A DNA stretch of 64,000 bases, from contig SVEK01000001.1 of the NCBI GenBank assembly GCA_015057405.1, positions 141,203 to 205,202 of the forward strand, given 5' to 3'. The notes beneath the pieces are model-generated. The model did not search any database. It had not been told where the DNA came from and worked only from the letters and a program-made list of their open reading frames with translations. Shown here piece after piece: positions 17,030 through 26,141 of this stretch. How positions within the stretch are numbered: the stretch's first letter is position 1; every line of letters starts with the position of its first letter. Both the position numbers and the translations under genes were made by a program. This DNA is from Lachnospiraceae bacterium (GTDB lineage: Bacteria > Bacillota > Clostridia > Lachnospirales > Lachnospiraceae).

Positions 17030-17734
17030 TCAACCCTTCTTTCTGTGTTTCCTTAAACATTCAACCATTATTGCCAGTGTAACCTTTACCATATAATATA
17101 CAGTTTTCCATAAACGAATTGAAGAAACTCCGCCCTGTCTTTCTCGCATGATAACAGATACTTCTTTTACATTCATTCCGGCTCTTAATATAGCAACTAC
17201 ACTTTCAGGCTCCGGATAATCCTTCGGATATACGTTAGCAAACAATTCAATAACATTCCTGCCTGCCATTCTTAATCCTGACGTAGGATCAGTAATCTTT
17301 TTTCTCGTAATAAGTTTTATCAGACACGTGAAATAAGATATTCCGATACGTCTTGTAAATGATGATTGAAAGCCTTCTTTCTCAATGAACCTTGATCCTA
17401 TAACCATATCACAATTTTCTTTAATCAGTTCATCAACCATTTTTTCCAAATATGCCACATCATGCTGTCCGTCACCATCTACCTGCACTGCTATATCATA
17501 GCCGTTTTCGAATGCATATTTATAACCGGTCTGAACAGCACCACCTATTCCAAGATTGATTGGCAGATTAATATAATTAAAATTATTATCTGCACATATT
17601 TTTGCTGTGTCATCAGTTGAACAATCGTTAATTACTATATAATCAAATCCATCAGTATTATTAACAATATCATTAACCGTTTCTTTAATACTCTCACTTT
17701 CATTATAAGCAGGTATTATAATTAGTTTTTTCAT
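17030..17734 (-). CDS. DPM1-like family 2 glycosyltransferase (polyprenyl-phosphate sugar synthase type)
   Basis: 234 residues, closest in layout to dolichyl/undecaprenyl-phosphate mannosyl- or glucosyltransferases. It has LIIIPAYNESESI, YIVINDCSTDDT (first DxD-like site), AVQVDGDGQHD (catalytic DGD motif near residue 90) and VIGSRFIEKEG. No C-terminal membrane domain, which the partner DUF2304 protein may supply. Expected to transfer a sugar from a nucleotide donor to a polyprenyl phosphate. Confidence 0.85.
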   Translation of the reverse strand: MKKLIIIPAYNESESIKETVNDIVNNTDGFDYIVINDCSTDDTAKICADNNFNYINLPINLGIGGAVQTGYKYAFENGYDIAVQVDGDGQHDVAYLEKMVDELIKENCDMVIGSRFIEKEGFQSSFTRRIGISYFTCLIKLITRKKITDPTSGLRMAGRNVIELFANVYPKDYPEPESVVAILRAGMNVKEVSVIMRERQGGVSSIRLWKTVYYMVKVTLAIMVECLRKHRKKG

Positions 17735-17764
17735 TGTTCATCTCCCTCTGTTCAAGTGCAACTA

Positions 17765-18426
17765 TTAATCATCTATTGATATAGTCCGAAATGACATAAC
17801 TTTATTTAACATCTTTAGCAGCCATCTTTCCGCAAAATGATAGCATTCATAGATTATCCAGCATATTCCATAAATTACTATCGCCGAAACAGCAATATGA
17901 ATTATCATAATAAATGCATTCTTACTGCAAAACTCAGGAATACGAATGTATTTTAAAAACATGATGTGTAAAATATATACCGTAAAACTTGCTTTTGCAA
18001 GTCTGTTGATTATTTTACAGCTTCCAACAGGCATCTTTTCGCCTTAATTCTTTCATCATTACATCAAAAAATAACGACAAACAATAAACTGCAATATATA
18101 AAATAACACAATAATTAGTTGGCATCAACGCAATTGAAAAATCCTTCAAACTAAAGGCATCAAAAACACTCTCACCACTTCTTACCAACATCATAAGATT
18201 AAGTCCGTATCCGGCGACATTAAATACAATCATAGTATCCCGAAATAAGTACAAATGTATTTACGGAACATATTACAATGCTCTCTAATATCACAAGCAA
18301 TTGATAAATAAAACCTGACGAAAATTTAAGTCCACCACCGATATCAGGATTATTGTAATGTAACACTATAACTCCCAGTGCCAAAAATATTCTTAACAAT
18401 TCAATATTTGAACTTCTTTATTTCAA
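17765..18426 (-). pseudogene. Decayed acyltransferase-3 (OafA/WecH-like) gene
   Basis: Three acyltransferase-3 fragments lie in different frames on the minus strand. An N-terminal piece (18426 to about 18240) reads SNIELLRIFLALGVIVLHYN and then NTFVLISGYY. A middle piece follows (about 18245-18015, VAGYGLNLMMLVRSG to CVILYIAVYCLSL). A C-terminal piece (18034-17765) contains ASFTVYILHIMFLK. The apparent start is TTG at 18426 behind AGGAG, but its third codon is TAA where AAA would give a normal MKKRSSNIEL start. At least one frameshift and a missing middle portion follow. Not expected to make a working enzyme. The intact acyltransferase on the plus strand starts 100 bases away. Confidence 0.82.
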
Positions 18427-18468
18427 AACTCCTAATTCCTTTCTATGTATCGGTTTTCATATCCTGCC

Positions 18469-18495
18469 TTGCAAATAAAATAATCTTATTATAAA
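18469..18495 (+). promoter_or_regulatory. Weak candidate promoter of the plus-strand acyltransferase
   Basis: TTGCAA (18469-18474) and TATAAA (18490-18495) with a short 15-base spacing, about 30 bases before the ATG at 18527, which has GAGGTG as ribosome site. It is the only promoter-like pair in the gap between the decayed gene and the acyltransferase. Confidence 0.35.
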
Positions 18496-18526
18496 ATTAT
18501 TTTATCCAATATTTTGAGGTGACAAG

Positions 18527-19615
18527 ATGAACACAAAAATACTATCAATCCAAGGTTTACGAGCAATCGCAGCTCTTATGATTATATTTTCACACCGGGG
18601 CGGATATCTTCCTCCCCTTCTGAATTATGAACTTGGTGCCAATGGTGTTTCAATTTTTATAATGCTCTCAGGTTTCGTAGCTTATTATTCACATAATAAT
18701 GACTATAGCAAAGTACCTTCATTAAAGTATACACTTCAATATACATATAAAAAAATAAAAAAATTCTATCCGCTTCACTTTGTAACATTTGTATGTGTTA
18801 TTCCATTGGAATATTTAGCAGTAAAACTTCTGTTACCTGAAGCAGACTTAACCTGTCACCTTCTGGAAATGGCTAAAAGAGCAGCTGCCAATCTTTCACT
18901 TACACACAGTTTCTTTCCTGAACAAAGTTACTACTTTTCATACAATCAAACCTCCTGGTATCTGTCAGACACATTGTTTTTTTGTCTTCTGACACCACTA
19001 ATTGTTTATTTGATATGTATTATTCCAAAAAAACTCAAAAAAATCGGCACAGTTGTCAATCTGATAATTTTTATATCATGCATTTTAATTCAATTATTAA
19101 TCGGACTATTACTATACAATACAGAATTTGCACATGCCATACTGTACATCAACCCGCTATATCGAATTTTTGATTATATCGAAGGTTGTATAATATGCTT
19201 CTTCTTTCTTAAATACAAAAACAAACTAAATAAAGCAATAATCAATCTGTTACAAATAGTTTCTGTATGTTGTTTCACAGTATTTGTCCTTTCATGGAAA
19301 CAATTTCCTGTTGGTCTTGCATACTGCGTTGTATATACTATTCCCACTGCATTTCTTCTTTTTTCACTCGCTTATGATACGGGAATAATATCTAAAATAC
19401 TCAAGATCAAAGTTCTTCAGTTCCTTGGCGAAATCAGTTTTGAGTTGTTTTTAATACACTTGGTTGTATTCCGCTATTTTGACGTCATATGTAATCATCT
19501 GCCGCCTATACATATTGCATTCCATACAATAATTCCTGTATGTCTGGCAATACTCGTAAGTGCTGCTATTCATTTTCTTCCAAAACAGCTTTTACATACT
19601 CGTCATAATTCCTGA
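18527..19615 (+). CDS. Acyltransferase family 3 membrane protein (O-acetyltransferase type)
   Basis: 362 residues with about ten membrane segments. The N-terminal signature LSIQGLRAIAALMIIFSHRG includes the conserved histidine (His23), followed by GVSIFIMLSGFV; the C-terminal LGEISFELFLIHLVVFRY is also typical. Enzymes of this family O-acetylate (or otherwise acylate) sugars of surface glycans. It is the only plus-strand gene of the polysaccharide locus, and its 3' end overlaps that of the opposing ketoisomerase gene by 50 bases. Probably a later insertion that replaced the decayed copy next door (inference). Confidence 0.88.
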   Translation: MNTKILSIQGLRAIAALMIIFSHRGGYLPPLLNYELGANGVSIFIMLSGFVAYYSHNNDYSKVPSLKYTLQYTYKKIKKFYPLHFVTFVCVIPLEYLAVKLLLPEADLTCHLLEMAKRAAANLSLTHSFFPEQSYYFSYNQTSWYLSDTLFFCLLTPLIVYLICIIPKKLKKIGTVVNLIIFISCILIQLLIGLLLYNTEFAHAILYINPLYRIFDYIEGCIICFFFLKYKNKLNKAIINLLQIVSVCCFTVFVLSWKQFPVGLAYCVVYTIPTAFLLFSLAYDTGIISKILKIKVLQFLGEISFELFLIHLVVFRYFDVICNHLPPIHIAFHTIIPVCLAILVSAAIHFLPKQLLHTRHNS

Positions 19616-19988
19616 TGTATTCAGCAGGATCATAGTGTTCATCAGATATGCAAAGAAGTACACTATCTTCTGAAAAATCATACATATCTTTCCATACCAT
19701 TGTAGGGATAAACAATCCTGTATGCGGTCGATTAAGACAATATATAGCTTCATTTCCGCGACCGTCCTTAACCTTAACTTTACTTGTCCCTGCTACATTA
19801 ATCAATACAAACTGAGACTTTCTATTGGCATGTTGACCTCTAACCACTTCAGGATCACTGCCAAATATATAAAACAATCGTTTCATTTCAAACGGAATAT
19901 CCTGCAATCCCTCGACTATTACCAAATGACCTCTTTCATCTCCGTTAACCGGAAACTCTAACATTCTAACCTGATCCATATGATTCAT
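19566..19988 (-). CDS. dTDP-4-keto-6-deoxyglucose 3,4-ketoisomerase (FdtA/QdtA family), copy 1
   Basis: 140-residue cupin enzyme (WxcM-like domain). Key stretches are NGDERGHLVIVEG, FEMKRLFYIFGSDPEVVRGQHANRKSQFVLINVAGTSKVKV (cupin histidine in GQHAN) and VWKDMYDFSEDSVLLCISDEHYDPAEYIRNYDEY, the family C-terminal signature. The reaction moves the keto group from C4 to C3 of the RmlB product so the downstream aminotransferase can make a 3-amino sugar. FdtA and QdtA differ in C4 configuration and cannot be told apart by eye. It follows the aminotransferase gene by 37 bases. Confidence 0.88.
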   Translation of the reverse strand: MNHMDQVRMLEFPVNGDERGHLVIVEGLQDIPFEMKRLFYIFGSDPEVVRGQHANRKSQFVLINVAGTSKVKVKDGRGNEAIYCLNRPHTGLFIPTMVWKDMYDFSEDSVLLCISDEHYDPAEYIRNYDEYVKAVLEENE

Positions 19989-20025
19989 CGATTATTCCTC
20001 CAATCTATCCCATACAAACTGTAAT

Positions 20026-21123
20026 CTATAGTTTAAACTCATTGATACTCTCAATAATATAATCCTGTTCCTCTTTTGTCATTCCGTTATACATCGGCAG
20101 ACTAAGCACTTCGTCGGCGTATTTCTCGGCAATAGGATAATCTCCCCTTTTTTTACCAAGATACGCATATGCCTCTGATAAATGCGGCGGTATCGGATAA
20201 TGAATCAATGTACCAATACCTTTTTTACTAAGGTAATCCTGTAGTTCACATCGTGCATCCGTATGAACCACAAACTGATGCCAACTGGAATTGGCACCCG
20301 GTCTTACTTTAGGCATCCGAAGCAATGGATTAGTTATTTCTGCAAGATATCTTTCCGCAATTCTCTGCCTTTCTTCATTGAAAGAATCAAGATACTTTAA
20401 TTTCACCCTCAAAAGTCCTGCCTGAAGTTCGTCTAAACGGCTGTTGGTTCCAACCACTTTGTTGTGATATCTTTTTTCACTTCCATAATTTCGAAATACT
20501 CTGGCTTCTTTGTCAATATCCTCTCTGTTGGTTGTAATACAACCGGCATCTCCAAAAGCGCCACAACCTTTGCTCGGATAAAAACTAAAACAACCTATAT
20601 CACCAAATGAACCTACAACCTTTCCTTTCCAGGTGTTGCCATGGCTTTGTGCGCAATCTTCTACCACGCGCAGATTATTCTTTCCGGCAATATCCATAAT
20701 CTTGTCCATATCACATGCCTGTCCGTACAAATGGACAACTAAAATGGCCTTTGTTTTATCTGTTATTGCCTCCTGAATTTTATCTGCATCAATATTATCA
20801 TACTCATCAGGTTCAACAAACACTGGTGTAGCACCATTAATTGTAATTCCCATAACGCAAGCTATATACGCATTAGAACAGACTATTACCTCATCTCCGT
20901 GTCCGATATTAAGCAAACGAAAAGCTATCCATAATGCATCCAATCCTGAAGCTACACCTACACAATATTTCACTCCTATATAGTCAGCCCATTCTTTTTC
21001 AAATGCTTCTACTTCCTTACCAAGAACGTACCAACCGGACCTAAGCACCTCTAATGCTTTTTCTTCATATTCTTTTGCGTTAAGCTCATACTGACGCTTT
21101 AAATTATTAGGCATTATGTTCAT
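20026..21123 (-). CDS. DegT/DnrJ/EryC1 sugar aminotransferase (FdtB/QdtB type), copy 1
   Basis: 365-residue PLP enzyme. The cofactor lysine is in SFYPSKGCGAFGD (about residue 184); [30 protein letters not shown] and VVEDCAQSHG are the family phosphate and ring contacts, and NSRLDELQAGLLRVKL is also conserved. Paired with a 3,4-ketoisomerase, it should produce a dTDP-3-amino-3,6-dideoxyhexose (Fuc3N or Qui3N). It overlaps the flippase gene by 17 bases. Confidence 0.9.
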   Translation of the reverse strand: MNIMPNNLKRQYELNAKEYEEKALEVLRSGWYVLGKEVEAFEKEWADYIGVKYCVGVASGLDALWIAFRLLNIGHGDEVIVCSNAYIACVMGITINGATPVFVEPDEYDNIDADKIQEAITDKTKAILVVHLYGQACDMDKIMDIAGKNNLRVVEDCAQSHGNTWKGKVVGSFGDIGCFSFYPSKGCGAFGDAGCITTNREDIDKEARVFRNYGSEKRYHNKVVGTNSRLDELQAGLLRVKLKYLDSFNEERQRIAERYLAEITNPLLRMPKVRPGANSSWHQFVVHTDARCELQDYLSKKGIGTLIHYPIPPHLSEAYAYLGKKRGDYPIAEKYADEVLSLPMYNGMTKEEQDYIIESINEFKL

Positions 21124-22621
21124 AATTTTTTCTCCCTCTTACTAATTCCATAATAAAACGCATCTCATCTATATTAATAATACACTGAATTATGATATGT
21201 GCAACAAAAGAAATAGCACCACACATCACAGCATATATTATTAACTGAAAATAATCGTTGCAAATATGATTATTACCCACAAAATATGTTACTACAAAAT
21301 ATACGACAAATGCTGCTATCCATCTCTTAAAGCTAGTCCACGGACTTCCGTCAATCAAATGTCTGTATACATAAAGTATCATATCAATTGTTCGATACAA
21401 CGACGCGATAATGGTAGCTATTAAAGCACCGTATACTCCATACAACAGTATTCCTATTGTTGACAGACTAAGATTAAGTGCAAGCTCTGTTAAAGCACTC
21501 CACTGTGTCTGTTTGAAGTGTCCGGCAAAGTTAATCAGACTGTTTTCCATACTTCTGCCATAATAAAACAGCGGAATTAATGTAAACAGCAGCGGATACC
21601 ATTTATCAATATAATTAATATCCGTAACTCCCGCCGTATACAACCTCATAAATGGAAGAATCACTACATTCACAGTCGTCATTACCGAAAAAATAATAAC
21701 TATATATATAACCTCAAATAAATGGTGAAGCCGTTTATACTGTTCCATTGAAGCGTTGTATATCTGTCCGAGCCGGAATTCAAACGCAACAACCAGCTGA
21801 TTAATTAATACATTTATCATACCTATTATAGTGTTATATATGGTGTATACACTAACTACTTTCAGATTCTTAGTAAGCACCGTAAGCATCAGAATATCCA
21901 CATTGTTAAATACAAGTCTTGCAATCTGATGAACCAAAGTTGCACTGCGCTGCTTAATCAGAGAATCGTCAGACGGCGTTTTTAAATCAACCCACGAGTA
22001 GTTCTTTTTTACATATACCGCATACATAAACATCTGCAAGAGATTTACAACAAAAAATGCAAATTGAACAGCCAGTACATTAAAGCCCATTACTAACAAT
22101 ACTGCCTTTGACAAACTTGACAAAACACTGGTTATTGTAAAGAAATTGGAAATAATGTAGGACTTTCCTTCTGCCTGCATAAGTATCTTATATTTACCCT
22201 GATACAAAAAATTCAGACTGTTGGACAATCCGCTGCAAAGTACAATACAAAACACCATCCAATAAGGCAATGATACCTTAATAAACAGAGGATAAACAAA
22301 CGCAAATACAATAACTGCACCTGAATAAATAAATCCAACTTTTGTGTAATAACGATGGGTTGCCGCAATAACCTGTTGAATTCTGTTTCTGTCATTTCTC
22401 TCCACAGGTCCGTATAATGCCTGCAAAGATGCCGTACATATTCCGGCTTCAAACAAGTCAAAGTATAATAATATCTGAACGATAGAGTTTAACAGTCCAT
22501 TAATTTCCGAACCGTAACTTACAAGTACCAGTCGGGGAATAATAACGCCCAGACCTATAATAATCAATTGACCAAATACTCCGAAAACAACATTGGTCAA
22601 ACCTCTTTTAACAGCCTTCAA
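21107..22621 (-). CDS. Wzx-like polysaccharide flippase
   Basis: 504-residue membrane protein of the MOP superfamily with 12-14 predicted membrane segments. It starts KRGLTNVVFGVFGQLIIIGLGVIIPRLVL and is followed by SYGSEINGLLNSIVQILLYFDLFEAGICTASLQALYGPV, typical of the PST family. Expected to flip undecaprenyl-linked repeat units across the membrane. No Wzy polymerase is recognised nearby. Transcribed after the GNAT gene and before the amino-sugar pair. Confidence 0.88.
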   Translation of the reverse strand: MKAVKRGLTNVVFGVFGQLIIIGLGVIIPRLVLVSYGSEINGLLNSIVQILLYFDLFEAGICTASLQALYGPVERNDRNRIQQVIAATHRYYTKVGFIYSGAVIVFAFVYPLFIKVSLPYWMVFCIVLCSGLSNSLNFLYQGKYKILMQAEGKSYIISNFFTITSVLSSLSKAVLLVMGFNVLAVQFAFFVVNLLQMFMYAVYVKKNYSWVDLKTPSDDSLIKQRSATLVHQIARLVFNNVDILMLTVLTKNLKVVSVYTIYNTIIGMINVLINQLVVAFEFRLGQIYNASMEQYKRLHHLFEVIYIVIIFSVMTTVNVVILPFMRLYTAGVTDINYIDKWYPLLFTLIPLFYYGRSMENSLINFAGHFKQTQWSALTELALNLSLSTIGILLYGVYGALIATIIASLYRTIDMILYVYRHLIDGSPWTSFKRWIAAFVVYFVVTYFVGNNHICNDYFQLIIYAVMCGAISFVAHIIIQCIINIDEMRFIMELVRGRKNYEHNA

Positions 22622-22644
22622 GCTAATAATTCATCTCCTTAGCA

Positions 22645-23124
22645 TCATAAACGTTTTTCAAACCAGATTAACTTATCATTTTCTTCTTGTATAAAATCAG
22701 GCTTAGAAATCTTTGTAAATCCAACCTTTATATACAACTTTTGCGCACGAATATTAGTTTCATAGACATTAAGATATATCAACGAAAGTCCAAGTTCTTC
22801 TTTTGCAATGCGAAACAACTCTTTCGTTGCAAAAGAGGCAAATCCTTTACCCATTGCTTTGGTACGACAAGCTATGGCATATTCAGCTCTTTTGTTTTCA
22901 CGGTCAATTTCCTTAAGACTAATCGTTCCCATATATTCATCACAATCATCTGTAATGGCAAGGTGATAACTACTGTCATTCTCCTTTGTGCCCTCAATAA
23001 ACGCGATACAATTATCTATGGTCATACTGTTAAAATCTTTTCCAAGACAATTATACACATTAGGATCATGCATCCATTCTAACATAAATTCAGCATCTTT
23101 TTTTTCTAATTTTCTAAGTTGCAT
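22645..23124 (-). CDS. GNAT family N-acetyltransferase
   Basis: About 159 residues with the RimJ/RimL-like pattern: MQLRKLEKKDAEFMLEWMHDP at the start, AIACRTKAMGKGFASFATKELFRIA containing the acetyl-CoA loop (R/Q-x-x-G-x-G/A variant KAMGKGFA), and YLNVYETNIRAQKLYIKVGF at the end. Given its place beside the 3-amino-sugar genes it may acylate the amino group of the dideoxy sugar, a step done by a left-handed beta-helix enzyme (FdtC/QdtC) elsewhere. This is inference. The ATG at 23124 is chosen over the upstream in-frame start at 23139. Confidence 0.78.
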   Translation of the reverse strand: MQLRKLEKKDAEFMLEWMHDPNVYNCLGKDFNSMTIDNCIAFIEGTKENDSSYHLAITDDCDEYMGTISLKEIDRENKRAEYAIACRTKAMGKGFASFATKELFRIAKEELGLSLIYLNVYETNIRAQKLYIKVGFTKISKPDFIQEENDKLIWFEKRL

Positions 23125-23160
23125 TATAACAACCCCCACTTTACTTTTATTTACCGAGTA

Positions 23161-24015
23161 TTATTTGCTGAAAAACAACTTTATACTCAGAACTATATAA
23201 TCAATGTATAATTTCTTAATTCTTTTCTTATATACTTCCTTAGGCACACTATGTCTATGTTTTTTTGCAATCTTTACAGAATATACAAACATCTTTTTTG
23301 CCCTTTTACGAACACCTTTTGCTTTTGTATTAGCAGACATGGATGTTGAATTGGCTCTATAATATACCAGACATTCCTCAATACACCTAATACCGTCAGG
23401 ATATTTTGCAAGTATACGAAGAGTCATATCAAGGTCTTCTATTCCAATACTAGCATCATAATTACCGAATTCATCAATTACTTCCATTCTAAACAACATT
23501 GATGGTGCAGGAATCTCATTGTTCTCATAATTTCTAATAAGCATATGCTCGTCACAAGGAGTAAGTTTTGACAACAATGGGCCTATGATATCCTTTTCTT
23601 TAACAGGATATGTACTCTCCTCAGTTACTCTTGTACAATTACAGAACACATATTTAACATTCGCGTGCTCTTGCATATATCCGACCATCTTTTCAAGATA
23701 ATCTTCACAAAGCATATCATCTGATGCAATGGTTTTAAAATATTCACCCTCAGCATGCTCTAACGTATGATTAATTGTACCGGTCAAACCACGATTTTTG
23801 TCATTTTTCAAAATAACAAATCGTATACCGGCTTTGTCAAATTCCGGTTTTTTATCATATATTTTTTGAAGCGAACCATCCTTAGAAGCATCATCACAAA
23901 TAATAACTTCAAACTTTCTGTAAGTTTGGTTCAATATACTGTCAAGACAATCATCAACAAAACGCTCATGATTATAACACGGTATCAAAATAGAAACTAC
24001 GCCTTCTTTTCTCAT
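23161..24015 (-). CDS. Family 2 glycosyltransferase
   Basis: 284 residues. VSILIPCYNHERFVDDCLDSILNQTYRKFEVIICDDASKDGS and YFKTIASDDMLCEDYLEKM carry the two acidic motifs of GT2 enzymes, and SIGIEDLDMTLRILAKYPDG provides the likely catalytic-base region. The C-terminal 50 residues are very basic. Acceptor and donor unknown. Confidence 0.85.
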   Translation of the reverse strand: MRKEGVVSILIPCYNHERFVDDCLDSILNQTYRKFEVIICDDASKDGSLQKIYDKKPEFDKAGIRFVILKNDKNRGLTGTINHTLEHAEGEYFKTIASDDMLCEDYLEKMVGYMQEHANVKYVFCNCTRVTEESTYPVKEKDIIGPLLSKLTPCDEHMLIRNYENNEIPAPSMLFRMEVIDEFGNYDASIGIEDLDMTLRILAKYPDGIRCIEECLVYYRANSTSMSANTKAKGVRKRAKKMFVYSVKIAKKHRHSVPKEVYKKRIKKLYIDYIVLSIKLFFSK

Positions 24016-24038
24016 AAATCACATTTCTCCCCGGTCTG

Positions 24039-25169
24039 TTATTTAGAATTATTTTTAATTAATTTATCATATAATTCAATATACTTTCTGCTAATATGCC
24101 CAATTTCAAATGAACTAAACGCATAATTCTTAATCCATTCAGTATCATAGGACGACAAATGTTCTTCCATATACGTTATACCTTCTGCCAATGCCTCAGC
24201 ACTTCCTTTTTCCACTATGTGCCCAGCTTCCTTCGGCACAAGTGAATCCACACCGCCTGAGTTAGTTCCAAGTACCGGTTTACCTAAAAGCATTGCTTCC
24301 TGTACAGACACTCCACTGCATTCCATGAGACTTGCAGAAACAAAAAAATCCATTTCATTTACTATCTCATACAACTTACGCCTCTCGCAGCGTCCGTGGA
24401 ATGTGCATACGTCATCCACGCCTAACTCCTTTGCCAAATCAATAAAATGATCAAGATACTGTCCTGCACCTATGTGATGCAGATAAACCTTTTTTCCTTG
24501 TTCTTTTAACTGCTTCATGGCTCCAAGAAGATATTTCATTCCCTTAATTTCAAGGTCATACAAGATTGCAACAATAACAATATTGATGTAACCTTCTTTA
24601 TAATATTTTTTTTCATTATCACTAAAATCAGGCAATATTATCCCGTTATATATAACATCAAATTCACATTCCGGGAATATTTTTGACAGTTTCATTCGCG
24701 AATCCTCAGACACACATATATTTGCCTGACTGTTGTGATAAGCTTTCTTTGTCAGATAGTAGCTAATACCCTTTTTGTCCACATGACTGATTTCTATTGG
24801 AGTATGTTCCGTTATTACCAAAGGAAGGTTATATTTCTTTGCCATTGCTACTGCATAATATCCCGCACCGCCACCGCAATGGGCATGAATCAAATCCGGA
24901 GAAAACTCCTCCACAATACGACTCATTGTTGTCATCATGTGCTTACGGTTGCTAATCAGCCTTCCTGCACCATATTTGCTACGATAAGTTAATAATCCCC
25001 ACTCTTCTTCCTTTGTTTCATTTTCCTTAATACATTTATCAAACGGAAAAAACATAGCAACATTACAATGTTTTTTTAAATCCATTGCCTGTTCATAATG
25101 AAATACTCCCGCCTCTAATGTATCATTTCCTTTAGGTGTATACCAGGATGCAATCATCAAAATATTCAT
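24039..25169 (-). CDS. Family 4 glycosyltransferase (GT-B)
   Basis: About 376 residues. N-terminal domain starts MNILMIASWYTPKGNDTLEAG, with LIHAHCGGGAGYYAVAMAKKYNLPLVITEHT. The C-terminal domain has VAILYDLEIKGMKYLLGAM and the EX7E-like donor motif in FVSASLMECSGVSVQEAMLLGKPVLGTNSGG. The start is taken at the ATG in MNILM (25169), near the stop of the upstream gene at 25172; an in-frame ATG at 25190 would overlap it. A retaining transferase of unknown specificity. Confidence 0.86.
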   Translation of the reverse strand: MNILMIASWYTPKGNDTLEAGVFHYEQAMDLKKHCNVAMFFPFDKCIKENETKEEEWGLLTYRSKYGAGRLISNRKHMMTTMSRIVEEFSPDLIHAHCGGGAGYYAVAMAKKYNLPLVITEHTPIEISHVDKKGISYYLTKKAYHNSQANICVSEDSRMKLSKIFPECEFDVIYNGIILPDFSDNEKKYYKEGYINIVIVAILYDLEIKGMKYLLGAMKQLKEQGKKVYLHHIGAGQYLDHFIDLAKELGVDDVCTFHGRCERRKLYEIVNEMDFFVSASLMECSGVSVQEAMLLGKPVLGTNSGGVDSLVPKEAGHIVEKGSAEALAEGITYMEEHLSSYDTEWIKNYAFSSFEIGHISRKYIELYDKLIKNNSK

Positions 25170-25171
25170 AC

Positions 25172-26134
25172 TCAGCACAATCCTTTCCAAAACTCTTTAG
25201 TATCCAAAAAACCCTTACTTTCACATTTCGAATGATGTTTTCCTGTTGCTGATTGTATATAATGTGAAACTAAATAACGTATAGCATCGGGATTCACAAA
25301 AAATCGCAGCAAAGTCCTGATATATACATTATTAATCTTATATAATGCCTTAACTCTTTTTCTTTTTTTCACAAACTTATTATCCGAAAAGTCTTCGCAT
25401 AATCTGTCATAAAATCTGTCCACATCCTCCCGTAACAACTCCTGAAACTTCGAATGTTTTTTTGTGGAAACGCCTTCACCCTTTTCATACCATATAATAT
25501 ATTCATCCAAAAATTGCAAACGCCTTCCTTCAACAGCTGATAATACTTGAAAAATATCTTCTTCATACTTAACATATTCAGATATTCTAGAAAGATATTC
25601 TCTGCAATACTCCCTTTCATAACATATAGCCGCACCACAGGTATTATCACTATACAATACAAGATTCTTCTCTATTTTTTTATTATCATTATTACGATAT
25701 GCCTCTATATCAAAAGGTGAATTAAAATTAGTTTTCTTAATAGTTCCGTCTTCGGTTATCTGATACCCCTGAAGCAAACCAAAACATCCTTCTGCTTTAG
25801 TCTTATCCATAAAACTGCTAATCTTACTAACTGAATTTTCATCATAAAGTGCATCGCCGCCACTTATAATCTTCACATATTTGCCTTTGACTGCCTCCAG
25901 CCCCGACAAAATATTTCTTACAGTTCCCTGATTATTCTCGTGACCAACCAACTCGTATTCCGTAAAATTATATTGTTTAAAAAAATCACGGACCTGTTCA
26001 AAATGATTCTCTTTTGAGCCATCATCAGACACAACAATCTGAATAGATTTATGATTTTGCAATAATATTGATTTTAATGTAATTAACAACTTTTTCAAAT
26101 CTGTGTTATAAGTTACAACTAATACCGAAAACAT
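25172..26134 (-). CDS. Family 2 glycosyltransferase
   Basis: 320 residues: MFSVLVVTYNTDLKKLLITLKSILLQ, IQIVVSDDGSKEN and GKYVKIISGGDALYDENSV. In place of the usual DxD there is SGGDALY, as in several capsule GT2 enzymes. The C-terminal part is helical and basic. Eight bases separate it from the preceding glycosyltransferase, so it is part of one transcript. Confidence 0.83.
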   Translation of the reverse strand: MFSVLVVTYNTDLKKLLITLKSILLQNHKSIQIVVSDDGSKENHFEQVRDFFKQYNFTEYELVGHENNQGTVRNILSGLEAVKGKYVKIISGGDALYDENSVSKISSFMDKTKAEGCFGLLQGYQITEDGTIKKTNFNSPFDIEAYRNNDNKKIEKNLVLYSDNTCGAAICYEREYCREYLSRISEYVKYEEDIFQVLSAVEGRRLQFLDEYIIWYEKGEGVSTKKHSKFQELLREDVDRFYDRLCEDFSDNKFVKKRKRVKALYKINNVYIRTLLRFFVNPDAIRYLVSHYIQSATGKHHSKCESKGFLDTKEFWKGLC

Positions 26135-26141
26135 AACTTCC

